64,000 nt of DNA from Mucilaginibacter sp. KACC 22063 (GCF_028736115.1 NZ_CP117877.1:1736001-1800000); one strand, 5' to 3'; counted from the stretch's first letter, positions 9,355 to 17,846 are shown. Program-made: numbers and translations. Notes: generated by a model from the letters alone, not told the origin.

Positions 9355-9715
9355 GTACGCTGTAATACGTGTTGTGCCAAGGGTAGAACGCGAAGAGTTT
9401 ATCAATGTTGGGGTAATCCTTTATTGCAAGCAGGAAAAGTTTTTACAGATCAAATGTGCTATTAAAGCAGATAGGTTATTAGCGCTTTGCCCGGATATAG
9501 ACATCGATGAGTTGAAATGCCACATGGATGCCTTACAGCAAATTTGCCAGGGAACACAAGCAGGCGGACCGATAGCCAAACTGGATGCCCCTTCTCGGTT
9601 TCGATGGATAACCGCAACCCGAAGTACAGTGGTACAGGCATCAAAGGTTCATCCGGGCTTATGCATCAGTGCATCAGAAACACTGGAGAAGCTGTATGAG
9701 CAGTTGGTAGATTAA
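9332..9715 (+). CDS. DUF3037 family protein
   Basis: 127 residues with the DUF3037 signature YAVIRVVPRVEREEFINVGVILY at the N-terminus. Its function is unknown. From memory, DUF3037 genes often sit directly after HipA_2-type kinase genes, as here, with overlapping reading frames. That pairing suggests a substrate, an inhibitor or a co-regulator of the kinase, but there is no direct evidence of an antitoxin role. Confidence 0.85.
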   Translation: MQEKHLFEYAVIRVVPRVEREEFINVGVILYCKQEKFLQIKCAIKADRLLALCPDIDIDELKCHMDALQQICQGTQAGGPIAKLDAPSRFRWITATRSTVVQASKVHPGLCISASETLEKLYEQLVD

Positions 9716-9771
9716 TACTTAAACAGGATAAATTGCCGTTTGTTAAGTAGTTGATTATTGATATTGCAGCC

Positions 9772-10644
9772 ATGAATAGTTCAACATCAGACAATCGCGA
9801 TTTTAGTACCATCAGCCCTTCGGCGGTATCACTCATGTATCTTAAAGCGCTTACGGATATCCCTTATGCGCGTGAGGCCGTAAATGCAATCAACATACAG
9901 AATACGTTAGATGTTGATGCTGCAGGGCAGCCGGCTATGTTTTGGGGAAAGGTACTGCATTTTGAAAGCCGTTATAAAAGCGTAGACAGCTTATTGAAAG
10001 ATATAAGTATCACTAATATCCTCGAAATATCATCAGGCTTTTCATTAAGGGGATTGGCCGCTATGGAAAACACTGCTGTACATTATATAGATACCGACCT
10101 ACCCGATGTTATAGACACTAAACGCAAGTTGATTGAAAAATTAAGCCCGGATGCCTTAGCGGGTAATAGCCGTTTGAAGGTTATGCCCCTTAACGCGCTC
10201 GACGAAGACGCTTTTATGCAAACAGTTAACCTATTGCCACCAGGTGAAATTGTGATATTGAACGAAGGTTTGCTGATGTATCTTAATACTGAGGAGAAAC
10301 GCAAATTGTGTACTATCATCCGCAAGGTTTTACAAAAACGTGGTGGCTGCTGGATTACTGCCGATGTATATGTGAAAAGAAAAGAAGACCGTGCTTTATT
10401 TGGAAACGATAAACTCGATAAATTTTTCAAAGATCATCATATCGAAGACAATAAGTTTGATGATTTTGAGTCTGCAGCAAGATTTTTTGAAGAAAATGGA
10501 TTTAAATTGGATAAAGAAGCTGTGACAGATCGTACAGAATTAAGTTCGCTTAATCAGTTTTTAGAAGTGACACCACCAGATGTGTTAGAGAAATTCAGAA
10601 ACCGGGGGAAGATACAGGCAACGTGGCGACTTAAAGCTTTATAA
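9772..10644 (+). CDS. SAM-dependent methyltransferase, leucine carboxyl methyltransferase-like
   Basis: About 290 residues resembling the LCMT/PPM1 group of O-methyltransferases. The N-terminal segment FSTISPSAVSLMYLKAL, the SAM-binding turn ILEISSGFSLRGLA, the acidic VHYIDTDLPD and VILNEGLLMYL match that group in order. Substrate unknown. The start at ATG 9772 is preferred to TTG 9751. Its position as a single gene 56 bases after DUF3037 gives no functional hint. Confidence 0.75.
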   Translation: MNSSTSDNRDFSTISPSAVSLMYLKALTDIPYAREAVNAINIQNTLDVDAAGQPAMFWGKVLHFESRYKSVDSLLKDISITNILEISSGFSLRGLAAMENTAVHYIDTDLPDVIDTKRKLIEKLSPDALAGNSRLKVMPLNALDEDAFMQTVNLLPPGEIVILNEGLLMYLNTEEKRKLCTIIRKVLQKRGGCWITADVYVKRKEDRALFGNDKLDKFFKDHHIEDNKFDDFESAARFFEENGFKLDKEAVTDRTELSSLNQFLEVTPPDVLEKFRNRGKIQATWRLKAL

Positions 10645-10735
10645 TGGATATGTTGACAACCTGTGGCGCTATGCCCGTGTAATTTTAAACAAACAGTAAC
10701 GTTTTCTGTATTACTTATAAGTTTAAAACACATCT

Positions 10736-11476
10736 ATGAAAAAAATATTCAACGCTACTTTTTTATTTTTTGCCCTTATTGCTGCATCTAATGCAAATGC
10801 ACAAACCAGCAACTGGATGGGTAAAAACGTTGCCGGCGCTATACAAATAGGAGGCACTTATCGTAATACGGATCTGGGTCAGATAAACAGTGCCTTAAAT
10901 GCAAACGGTATACCATCGTTAAAAGGTAACGATTTCTGGATCAACGCCAGTATGATGCACGTTCACAAAAAGGTAATATTTGAAGATGGTATCGGTTTTA
11001 CGCCAACTTCATCTGCCGATAACAATAACGGTTTAAAAGCTAAATTTAACCAGGCACAGTTATTCGCCCGCATTGGGTATGATATTGCCGACGGCCCTAA
11101 TTACCGCTTTTTCCCATTCGCAGGTATTAACTTAACAGGTGCTATGCTACGCATTCAGGATAAAAACCGTATCAATGCCACCGATGATTTCTCAACTGAG
11201 CTATTAAACAGCACATCGAGCAAAACTTTTTACCAGGGAAACTTTGGCATTGATTTAGGCCTCGGCTTTGATTATGCCATACCGGTTAAGGCTAAAACGG
11301 TTGACTGCTTTACTATTAAACGCAGTATACCTATCGGCATTAGGGGCGGTTATTACATCAATGCAGCAAAAAGCGACTGGCACGTTGACGACCACTCGTT
11401 AAATGGTGCCAATAAAAGCCAGAGTGCTGTATTTTTATCGCTTGCCATTGGTTTAGGGTACGAGATCAGCAAATAA
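10736..11476 (+). CDS. Outer-membrane beta-barrel protein
   Basis: 246 residues with a signal peptide (cleavage near ANAQT) followed by alternating short amphipathic strands rich in aromatic residues and Gly, ending with an LAIGLGYEISK-type strand, as in OmpA-like/porin-family beta-barrels. Function unknown. A clear terminator follows at 11501-11541. Confidence 0.65.
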   Translation: MKKIFNATFLFFALIAASNANAQTSNWMGKNVAGAIQIGGTYRNTDLGQINSALNANGIPSLKGNDFWINASMMHVHKKVIFEDGIGFTPTSSADNNNGLKAKFNQAQLFARIGYDIADGPNYRFFPFAGINLTGAMLRIQDKNRINATDDFSTELLNSTSSKTFYQGNFGIDLGLGFDYAIPVKAKTVDCFTIKRSIPIGIRGGYYINAAKSDWHVDDHSLNGANKSQSAVFLSLAIGLGYEISK

Positions 11477-11500
11477 CGTTAGAAACACATATTGAAATTG

Positions 11501-11541
11501 AAAGTCCGGGATGAACGACAAAGTTCTTCCGGACTTTTTTA
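11501..11541 (+). terminator. Rho-independent terminator
   Basis: Stem AAAGTCCGG (11501-11509) with CCGGACTTT (11529-11537), then further T residues. It ends the beta-barrel gene transcript. Confidence 0.8.
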
Positions 11542-11630
11542 TTGCGTTCCATCGCCTGGCAATATTTATAATCACTTGTTATAATTATGAATATTTGTGC
11601 GTATAAGATTAAGAGAGAAATAAATTCACT

Positions 11631-11638
11631 TAATTTTG
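11631..11638 (+). promoter_or_regulatory. Bacteroidota -7 promoter element close to the start codon
   Basis: TAATTTTG matches TAnnTTTG. It ends only 6 bases before ATG 11645, so the transcript would be leaderless or nearly so. It overlaps the in-frame TTG 11636, which argues against that longer start. Confidence 0.45.
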
Positions 11639-11644
11639 CAGCGT

Positions 11645-12283
11645 ATGAAGCCTAAATACTTATTAATTATTGTCGCATTTTGTGTGATCAATTTTGCAGC
11701 TAAATCCCAAACACTGTCTGCTATCAATGTTAAAGTGACTGATTTCCAAGTGCAGTTAACCACCTCTAAATTTATTGTCGGTGATGTAATGATCAGTGTT
11801 GACAGCAAGGGACGAGTAAGGTGCGACCGTTATTTTGACTATACTGATACTCATGCAGAGTATGATGAAACGACTGACAATGAGTGGGAGTTTGAACATA
11901 CGGGGCGCATAGGGCGCACAAAGGTGGCTTACCTGGATCAGGCAGACGGCTTTGATAACGTTGGTAAAGTAAAATCGGTGGGGAATGTAAAAATCACTTA
12001 TTATGACCGCTTCGATATGGATAACCAGGGAAAGGTGAAATCGATCGGTAATGTCACTTTTACTTATTATGATCGTTTTGATCAGGACAATAAGGGTAAG
12101 ATTAAATCAATTGGCGATGTTAAATTAACTTACTATGACCGTTTCGACAATGACAATGCTGGTAAATTAAAGCAAATAGGTAACACACAGTTTGCTTATT
12201 ATGACCGGTTTGACGGAAACCGAAAAGGTATGGTGAAATCAATAAAGGGAAAAACAGAACTATTGAATATCTATTATATGTAA
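11645..12283 (+). CDS. Secreted protein with four 22-residue tandem repeats
   Basis: About 212 residues with a signal peptide (ending near AAKSQ). The second half is four consecutive 22-residue repeats with consensus GKVKSIGNVTFTYYDRFD then two or three polar residues and Asn; a weaker preceding copy ends GFDNV. The YYDRFD core is invariant in all four copies while codons differ, so the repeat is under protein-level selection. Strand-like periodicity suggests a small beta-solenoid or beta-propeller-like structure, or a ligand-binding repeat. No known family is recognised; function unknown. Confidence 0.75.
   Translation: MKPKYLLIIVAFCVINFAAKSQTLSAINVKVTDFQVQLTTSKFIVGDVMISVDSKGRVRCDRYFDYTDTHAEYDETTDNEWEFEHTGRIGRTKVAYLDQADGFDNVGKVKSVGNVKITYYDRFDMDNQGKVKSIGNVTFTYYDRFDQDNKGKIKSIGDVKLTYYDRFDNDNAGKLKQIGNTQFAYYDRFDGNRKGMVKSIKGKTELLNIYYM
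11963..12226 (+). repeat. Four tandem 66-bp coding repeats
   Basis: Copies at 11963-12028, 12029-12094, 12095-12160 and 12161-12226, each encoding 22 residues. DNA identity is moderate and concentrated over the codons for YYDRFD. Confidence 0.85.
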
Positions 12284-12366
12284 AGTTCCGGGCAGCGGCT
12301 GTTAATTTCAGATGCTTATTAATATTGCTATGATGTAATCGCTTATATGAGTAATATTTGAAATTT

Positions 12367-12876
12367 ATGAAGGTAATATTATTTAGAGGCAGGCCAGGGA
12401 CAGGTAAAACTACCTTATCTAAACTATTAGCCGGTTGCATTCATAGTATGGTTTTAAGTAAAGATGATCTTTACGATGCTGTAGCTGCTATAATACCCGA
12501 TCACGATTTGCGAAACAAGGCAGCGTATGACGCTTTGTACCGTATTTTGAAAAGCAATAGCACCACTTCAATTACGATCATCTTAGATTTTCCCTTTCAA
12601 ACCGATAGCGATCTTAGTGTTATTAAAGGCTGGTGCCATGATCATGGTGTAAAACTAAAAGTTATACTGGTAACGTGTAGCAATGAAGCTTTATGGTCGG
12701 CAAGATTACAAAGCAGGAATGATAACCCCAGACCCAATCAGCTTATTACCAGTTTTGAGGAATTTAAAAAGCGCTATGGAGTGATGCATTTAACGGCAAA
12801 GGATGATGAACTGTTGGCAGATACGGTTGAGCCTGCTGATATAATTCTGGAAAGAATAATTAAGTATATTGAATAA
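12367..12876 (+). CDS. P-loop kinase-like ATPase (AAA_33/zeta-like fold)
   Basis: 169 residues with Walker A GRPGTGKTT at the extreme N-terminus, an SKDDLYD segment after strand 2 and an arginine-containing lid (WSARLQSRNDNPRPNQ), the layout of small-molecule kinases and zeta-toxin-like P-loop proteins. The substrate is unknown. The ATG at 12367 puts the first strand (KVILFRG) at the N-terminus; an upstream TTG at 12358 is weaker. Its stop codon is directly followed by the ATG of the Crp/Fnr gene. Confidence 0.75.
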   Translation: MKVILFRGRPGTGKTTLSKLLAGCIHSMVLSKDDLYDAVAAIIPDHDLRNKAAYDALYRILKSNSTTSITIILDFPFQTDSDLSVIKGWCHDHGVKLKVILVTCSNEALWSARLQSRNDNPRPNQLITSFEEFKKRYGVMHLTAKDDELLADTVEPADIILERIIKYIE

Positions 12877-13449
12877 ATGTTTCCACAACTCTCAGCACAT
12901 ATCAGGCGTTTTGTTCAGCTTACTGCCAATGAAGAGGAAATACTGTTTGCCAAACTGCAGCACATTAAGCTAAAAAGAAAAGAATACCTTTTGCAAGCCG
13001 GTAAACAATGCGCTGGAAACTATTTTGTGTTGAAAGGCTGTCTGCGGCAATATTTTGTGAACCAGAAGCTTAATGAGCAGATTATTCAGTTTGGGCTGGA
13101 AGATTGGTGGATTGCTGATCAGGACAGTTTATTAAACCACCAGCCTGCAACAACCTATATACAAGCTATAGAAAATTGCGAACTTTTATTATTGCCTGAA
13201 AATGAGCGGCAAGATCTATTTAATAGGGTACCCGCTGTTGAACGGTATTTCTTCATCATGATGCAAAAGGCTTATGTGGCATCGCAAAGGCGCATTGGAT
13301 TCATCTTCAACCAATCTGACGAAGAACGTTTCCGTTATTTTTCGAAACTGAACCCGGCCTTTGTTCAGCGTGTTCCCCAATACATGCTGGCAAGTTATCT
13401 TGGTTTTACGCCGCAGTTTATGAGCAGGCTAAGGGCCAAAAAAGTATAA
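12877..13449 (+). CDS. Crp/Fnr family transcriptional regulator
   Basis: 190 residues with an N-terminal cyclic-nucleotide-binding-like beta-roll (about 20-115) and a short C-terminal helix-turn-helix (YMLASYLGFTPQFMSRLRAK). It lacks the Cys set of FNR and the exact cAMP pocket of CRP, so its signal is unknown, as for most Bacteroidota members of the family. It abuts the kinase-like gene with no gap, and a CMD-family gene follows after 70 bases; Crp/Fnr regulators beside CMD genes often control them (inference). Confidence 0.85.
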   Translation: MFPQLSAHIRRFVQLTANEEEILFAKLQHIKLKRKEYLLQAGKQCAGNYFVLKGCLRQYFVNQKLNEQIIQFGLEDWWIADQDSLLNHQPATTYIQAIENCELLLLPENERQDLFNRVPAVERYFFIMMQKAYVASQRRIGFIFNQSDEERFRYFSKLNPAFVQRVPQYMLASYLGFTPQFMSRLRAKKV

Positions 13450-13519
13450 TTTCTTAAACTCAGTTCATTTTTTTGAAGGCGCTTGTATGGCACCTTTGTG
13501 TTAACAAAACAATAAAAAA

Positions 13520-13957
13520 ATGAGCAGAATTAAAATTGACCAGGTAGAGCCGGCTGCATACAAAGCTATGTATGCTTTAGAAAATTATTTAAAAACCACC
13601 GGCATTGATCCCAGGCATAAAGAGCTGATAAAAATAAGGGCATCGCAGATTAATGGCTGTGCATTTTGTATTGATATGCACACTAAAGATGCCCGTAAGC
13701 TTGGTGAAACAGAGCAGCGCATTTACGCATTAAATGCCTGGCGCGAAACACCTTTTTTCGACGAGCAAGAACGCGCTTTACTGGCGCTTACAGAAGCAGT
13801 GACCCTGATCAGCAGCAATCATGTGCCGGACGAAGTGTGGAACAAAGCTGCCGCCGTTTTTGACGAAGTTTATCTTTCGCAAATGATAATGGCAATAGCA
13901 ACGATAAATGCATGGAACCGGATAGCCATCAGCACCCGTATGGAACCAGCATTGTAA
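13520..13957 (+). CDS. Carboxymuconolactone decarboxylase / AhpD-like protein
   Basis: 145 residues of the CMD/AhpD fold. The redox motif CAFC (Cys47, Cys50) followed by His54 in IDMHTKDA is that of alkylhydroperoxidase-like members, so a thiol-peroxidase or related antioxidant role is likely. It follows the Crp/Fnr regulator. A strong convergent terminator follows at 13976-14009. Confidence 0.88.
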   Translation: MSRIKIDQVEPAAYKAMYALENYLKTTGIDPRHKELIKIRASQINGCAFCIDMHTKDARKLGETEQRIYALNAWRETPFFDEQERALLALTEAVTLISSNHVPDEVWNKAAAVFDEVYLSQMIMAIATINAWNRIAISTRMEPAL

Positions 13958-13975
13958 TCGTTAACGCAAGCAAAT

Positions 13976-14009
13976 AACAAAGCCGTATTGCGTCCAATAC
14001 GGCTTTGTT
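13976..14009. terminator. Bidirectional terminator
   Basis: A perfect 15-bp stem (13976-13990 with 13995-14009) and 4-base loop, A-rich on the left and T-rich on the right. It separates the convergent CMD gene and the Pro-rich protein gene. Confidence 0.85.
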
Positions 14010-14012
14010 ATA

Positions 14013-14375
14013 TTAAGCCTTCTCGCCAGGTGGCGGAGGTGTTGTTGTGTTTTTCTTTTTGAAAAGCTTATTGAACACCTTACCGGGTGATGGCGGCGGC
14101 TGAGGACCTTCTGGTTTAGCCGGGGTGGCCTTGCTTTTCTCGCTTTCTGTAGTTACAGGTTCTTTTTCAGCGGCAGGTTTCTCTGCCGTTTTTTTATGCT
14201 TTTTAAAGGGATTGATCTTATTGAACACCTCGCCGGGTGATGGCGGCGGCGGAGGTGGGGTTGGTGGTGTAGTTTGTGCATTAGCATGTAACGACACAAC
14301 CGTTAATGCAATTGTGACTGGTAAAGCCAGTGCTGCCCTTAAGGCAATCTTGCGGTTAGATTTTTTATTGGTCAT
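14013..14375 (-). CDS. Secreted proline-rich, low-complexity protein
   Basis: About 120 residues: signal peptide (ending near HANAQ) then PTPPPPPPSPGEVFNKINPF, a Lys/Glu/Ala/Pro linker, and a second copy PPPSPGKVFNKLFKKKN. The duplicated module PPPSPG(E/K)VFNK(I/L) is the only recognisable structure. Likely a periplasmic or surface-exposed disordered protein; function unknown. ATG 14375 is preferred to TTG 14381. Confidence 0.65.
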   Translation of the reverse strand: MTNKKSNRKIALRAALALPVTIALTVVSLHANAQTTPPTPPPPPPSPGEVFNKINPFKKHKKTAEKPAAEKEPVTTESEKSKATPAKPEGPQPPPSPGKVFNKLFKKKNTTTPPPPGEKA

Positions 14376-14457
14376 AAGCAATGTTTATTGAACTTTTCTT
14401 ACAGCGCTAAAATTAACTAAAAATTACAAAGTGCGATAATATGATTGAAACTGTTAA

Positions 14458-14946
14458 TTACTTGCCTTTCTTTTTATTCAGGGTAAGCGGAAAGCCGGCA
14501 TCGCGTTTGGCTTCTTTTAACACAAATGTTGTTTGTACAGATCCCAGCGGAACGACCTTGAAAAGCTTATTCATTAAAAAATCGTGGTAGGCTTCCAGAT
14601 CTTTAATAGCAACTTTTAATAAATAATCATACTCGCCCGACATTTGGTAACACTCCAGCACCTCATCAAACTTGATAATATCATCAACAAAGTGGCTCAG
14701 GTTTTCGTGCGAATGGTTACGTATATGCACTTGGGTAAAAGCCATCATACCAAACCCGATTTTCTTATGGTCAAGCACGGCAATGTAACCCTTTATATAA
14801 CCCTGTTCCTGTAAGCGCTTTATTCTTTCATAAATAGGGGTAGCCGTTTTATTCAGCTTTTCACCAATCTCTTTGTTGGTAAGCCGCGCATTTTGTTGCA
14901 AAAGCTGCAATATGCGGATATCGGTTTCATCTAATACTTCATTCAT
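14458..14946 (-). CDS. Lrp/AsnC family transcriptional regulator
   Basis: 162 residues from ATG 14946. The N-terminal HTH (LDETDIRILQLLQQNARLTN, then KEIGEKLNKTATPIYERIKRL) is followed by the RAM ligand-binding domain (GYIAVLDHKKIGFGM, CYQMSGEYDYLLKV). It should bind DNA as an octamer or dimer and sense an amino acid. An upstream extension of the frame to 15132 has no family resemblance. Its target is unknown; no amino acid gene is adjacent. Confidence 0.9.
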   Translation of the reverse strand: MNEVLDETDIRILQLLQQNARLTNKEIGEKLNKTATPIYERIKRLQEQGYIKGYIAVLDHKKIGFGMMAFTQVHIRNHSHENLSHFVDDIIKFDEVLECYQMSGEYDYLLKVAIKDLEAYHDFLMNKLFKVVPLGSVQTTFVLKEAKRDAGFPLTLNKKKGK

Positions 14947-15084
14947 TTCAAAAAGATATTCTGCTGTAGCGATATATAATTGGTTGTAATAAACTAAAAA
15001 TCTAACATTGTGGTAAATGGTAGAATATTCATCCAAATTTAAGTTATTTTTAAGAAAATATATTATAGTGCCGATATTTGCAGT

Positions 15085-15199
15085 GTCAAAAAAAGCATAG
15101 TACGCTTGTGTTGGGGAACGCAAGCTTATCAATAGTTTTATAGTTAGTTTAGTTAGTTAATGAAAAGGTTGCAGTTAATAGCTGCAACCTTTTCATTTT
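15085..15199 (+). ncRNA. Candidate small structured RNA
   Basis: In the 292-base gap between two minus-strand genes, the plus strand shows a near-consensus -7 box (GATATTTG at about 15073-15080), a 9-bp hairpin with GGGG loop (15104-15125) and a strong terminator hairpin (15161-15195) with T-rich tail. No gene on the plus strand uses this terminator, so a small RNA is a reasonable explanation. The terminator could instead serve the DUF2252 gene. Confidence 0.3.
15161..15199 (+). terminator. Strong hairpin terminator
   Basis: A 14-bp stem (15161-15174 with 15182-15195), with CCTTTTCATTTTC on the plus strand. It lies just downstream of the minus-strand DUF2252 gene, so it may act in either direction. 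Confidence 0.6.
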
Positions 15200-15238
15200 C
15201 ATGTTATTTCCTGATAACTATTGTTATATCTCCTAAGG

Positions 15239-16447
15239 TTAAGCTAAAGCAAACTTTCCGTCTTTATAATCTGCCGTAAACTGGTCGTAATCCTTTTCTA
15301 CCTGTTGTAAATACCCGGCTGCATATTCAAGTAATTTGGGCTGCCAGTCGTTTCGTTTTGCAAAAGCAATTAATTCATCAGTAATTGCAGAACCCTGCCT
15401 GCCGCTGCTGCGGATTTGAGCAGAAGCGGTTAACACAGCCATTGATCTGATCACGCTTTCAATATCCTTGTAATTATTTTCAATCAATTCAAAATTGATC
15501 TTATCTGCCAGGGGTTGCATTTCCTGAAAAATGTACGATTCGCCTTCAAATTCAATTTCACTTAATAATGCCGGCGGGATGTTTTGCATCCGGCGTTTTA
15601 AAGAGATTAACCGCTCGGCTTCCGATTTCCATTCGGGTTGTTTAACTGTAACATATGGCGATAGGCAAGATGGCCGTGTTTGCTTCATTTCAACAATCAG
15701 GTACTTATGTTTGTTATTGTTGCTTTGCAGTAAAAACATGTATCGTTTTAATCCTACGCTTCCGGTACCTGCTACACGGAATGCAATATCTTTGATTTCA
15801 TAGTGGTTAGGCCACTCGGGTACATGCTCAATCCACCCGGCTATTTTAAGCTTTAATGATTCCTTCAAGGTGGGGTCAATGTTAAAATGCGTTTTGTTAT
15901 CTATTGCTATTTTTAACGCGGCAGCCTTGCCCTGACAAACATGCCGTATCAGGTCGCCCTCTTTCCGTTTTTTAACAGTTTTCATAAAGTCCTTTATAAG
16001 TCCTTTGGCTGTCCTTGGATCAATATAATAGGCCTTACCTCCTGAAAGGGTGGTAGTGTATGTATCTAAAAACAGCCTTGCAGCCTTTTTTGCCTCTGCC
16101 GGGCTTATGTTTAGTGTATCAAAGGCAACAAAAATGCTTGTAAGTACCCTTACAACCTCCCATGTTAGCGGGGCAAGTATAGATTCATCAAAATCATTCA
16201 GGTCAAAATACACCATGCGGTTATCGCCTTTATAACTACCAAAGTTTTCTAAATGCAGATCGCCGCATATCCAACTTGCCGGGCCATCCGGAAAATCTTT
16301 GGCTTTGCTTAAGTCTTCATAGAAAAGATGACAAGTACCTCTGAAGAACCGAAAAGCGTTTTCTAACATCAGTTTATATTTCAACTGTACCATTTCCGGT
16401 ATCAGCCCATTATTATAATTGGTTAACCGTTGATATATACTTGCCAT
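15239..16447 (-). CDS. DUF2252 family kinase-like protein
   Basis: 402 residues of the DUF2252 family, distantly related to aminoglycoside-phosphotransferase/kinase folds. WICGDLHLENFG (about 59-70) resembles a HxxxN catalytic loop and MVYFDLNDFDES (about 78-89) a DFD-type metal site. The family has no established substrate. It is a single gene; a strong hairpin lies just downstream. Confidence 0.85.
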   Translation of the reverse strand: MASIYQRLTNYNNGLIPEMVQLKYKLMLENAFRFFRGTCHLFYEDLSKAKDFPDGPASWICGDLHLENFGSYKGDNRMVYFDLNDFDESILAPLTWEVVRVLTSIFVAFDTLNISPAEAKKAARLFLDTYTTTLSGGKAYYIDPRTAKGLIKDFMKTVKKRKEGDLIRHVCQGKAAALKIAIDNKTHFNIDPTLKESLKLKIAGWIEHVPEWPNHYEIKDIAFRVAGTGSVGLKRYMFLLQSNNNKHKYLIVEMKQTRPSCLSPYVTVKQPEWKSEAERLISLKRRMQNIPPALLSEIEFEGESYIFQEMQPLADKINFELIENNYKDIESVIRSMAVLTASAQIRSSGRQGSAITDELIAFAKRNDWQPKLLEYAAGYLQQVEKDYDQFTADYKDGKFALA

Positions 16448-16492
16448 ATAGTTAAAGATGATTGAAGGGGTGAATAAATGTTTACTGCCGCA

Positions 16493-17158
16493 TTACCACT
16501 CAAATGAAAGTATCGACTGATTATCTAAAAGCCATTGATTAAGTAATATCAGGTTGCTCTCTTTGCCAGAGATCGTGAATTGAAAAATGATCTGCTGATC
16601 GTTTCGTAAGATCTTTGTTTTTTTCAACTGTAGTTTAAGGTCTAAGGCTTTCTGCTGTAGCAGATCACCCATGTAATTATTCCGGAATACTACTTTATAC
16701 GTCCGGTGCTGGAATTTATAATCTACCCATTCCTGGATGAAATCAAGTGCATACAGTATAAACAATGCCATCACGAGGGCTATGCCGGCCAATGGATAAT
16801 TGCCAATACCAATTAGCATACCTATAGCGGCAGCCACCCATATAGATGCGGCTGTAGTAATACCGGTTATTGAAGAATTGTTGCGAAAAATAACCCCGGC
16901 GCCTATAAAGCCTATTCCAGTTATAATATTTGCAGCAATACGGTCACGGTTGTCCTGAACACCTAATAGGTAGGAGCAGATGGTAAAAATAGTGGCGCCC
17001 ACACATATTAAACCTATGGTACGAAAACCGGCAGATTTACCACGGATCTCTCTTTCTAATCCGAGCACAGAACCGGCAATTACTGAAATCAGCAGTTTAG
17101 CAATTTCATTTCCATAAACAGTTTGGGTGGGATGGGTTAAAAAATAAGTGAGCTCCAT
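16493..17158 (-). CDS. MgtC/SapB family membrane protein
   Basis: 221 residues: an N-terminal membrane domain with GSVLGLEREIRGKSAGFRTIGLI, GIGFIGAGVIFRN and GITTAASIWVAAAIGM (the classical MgtC signatures) and a C-terminal soluble ACT-like domain. Family members modulate magnesium homeostasis and, in pathogens, the F-type ATP synthase. It is preceded by a beta-barrel gene on the same strand. Confidence 0.88.
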   Translation of the reverse strand: MELTYFLTHPTQTVYGNEIAKLLISVIAGSVLGLEREIRGKSAGFRTIGLICVGATIFTICSYLLGVQDNRDRIAANIITGIGFIGAGVIFRNNSSITGITTAASIWVAAAIGMLIGIGNYPLAGIALVMALFILYALDFIQEWVDYKFQHRTYKVVFRNNYMGDLLQQKALDLKLQLKKTKILRNDQQIIFQFTISGKESNLILLNQWLLDNQSILSFEW

Positions 17159-17204
17159 ATATACACTCAGTTTAATAATTTAATCAGCTTATTTTACAAG
17201 ATAC

Positions 17205-17846
17205 TTAAAAAAGTGTTGTAGTAATGCCCAATGATAGGCTTAGCGCGTGGAAACGGCTGTGATCGAACCCCGTTCTTTGCAATATATTATACTGCGAGAC
17301 TTCTATATTTATAGCGAAGCCCTTAAATAAATAATATTCGCTGCCCAACGCCAGTTTTACACTGGGGGCAGTGTTTGATACAGGTGTAAGAATAATGCCA
17401 TTTTCCGTTTCAAACCCTTTATTGTAGCCTGAGATAGACATCCCTGCCTGTGCTATGCCATAAAAAGCTAATTTATCATGGATATGGGTGCGATATCCGC
17501 CGCCCAGTACCAGAAAATTATTCGACATTCTGTCCCTGATAATATTTGAATAGTTGGTGGTGCCGTTACTCGTATATCTGTTATTAAGGTCGTCATAATT
17601 AAAACGCATAAACCAGTGGCTTTGAGGTAAGCGGTATTCTACAGCGCTGGAGAATATAAAGCCAGAGTTTATTTGCGCATTATTTGAGGCAGAAGGAATA
17701 CTTATCCCATACAATTCAGGGAAATAAATACGGGAGCCAACACTACTTTTCTGGGCGTATACTTTGTTGCACATCAACAGCAGGATAATTGATGTAAAAT
17801 AGAGAACAACCTTTAAAGGTAGGCTGCCTTTAAAACAAACTTGCAT
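17205..17846 (-). CDS. Outer-membrane beta-barrel protein
   Basis: 213 residues with an N-terminal hydrophobic signal and beta-strand-rich body (VEYRLPQSHWFMRFNYDD, LALGSEYYLFKGFAINIEVS, ending LSLGITTTLF) like small OmpA/OMP_b-brl barrels. Function unknown. It ends 47 bases before the MgtC gene. Confidence 0.6.
   Translation of the reverse strand: MQVCFKGSLPLKVVLYFTSIILLLMCNKVYAQKSSVGSRIYFPELYGISIPSASNNAQINSGFIFSSAVEYRLPQSHWFMRFNYDDLNNRYTSNGTTNYSNIIRDRMSNNFLVLGGGYRTHIHDKLAFYGIAQAGMSISGYNKGFETENGIILTPVSNTAPSVKLALGSEYYLFKGFAINIEVSQYNILQRTGFDHSRFHALSLSLGITTTLF

Noticed and set aside
11963..12226. Four 66-base repeats looked at first like a short CRISPR or satellite array.
   Set aside because: They are in frame, encode 22 residues each, have no spacers and vary mostly at third codon positions, so they are coding repeats.
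14947..15132. Long upstream frame of the Lrp gene reaching 15132.
   Set aside because: The extension shows no Lrp similarity; ATG 14946 starts the standard HTH.
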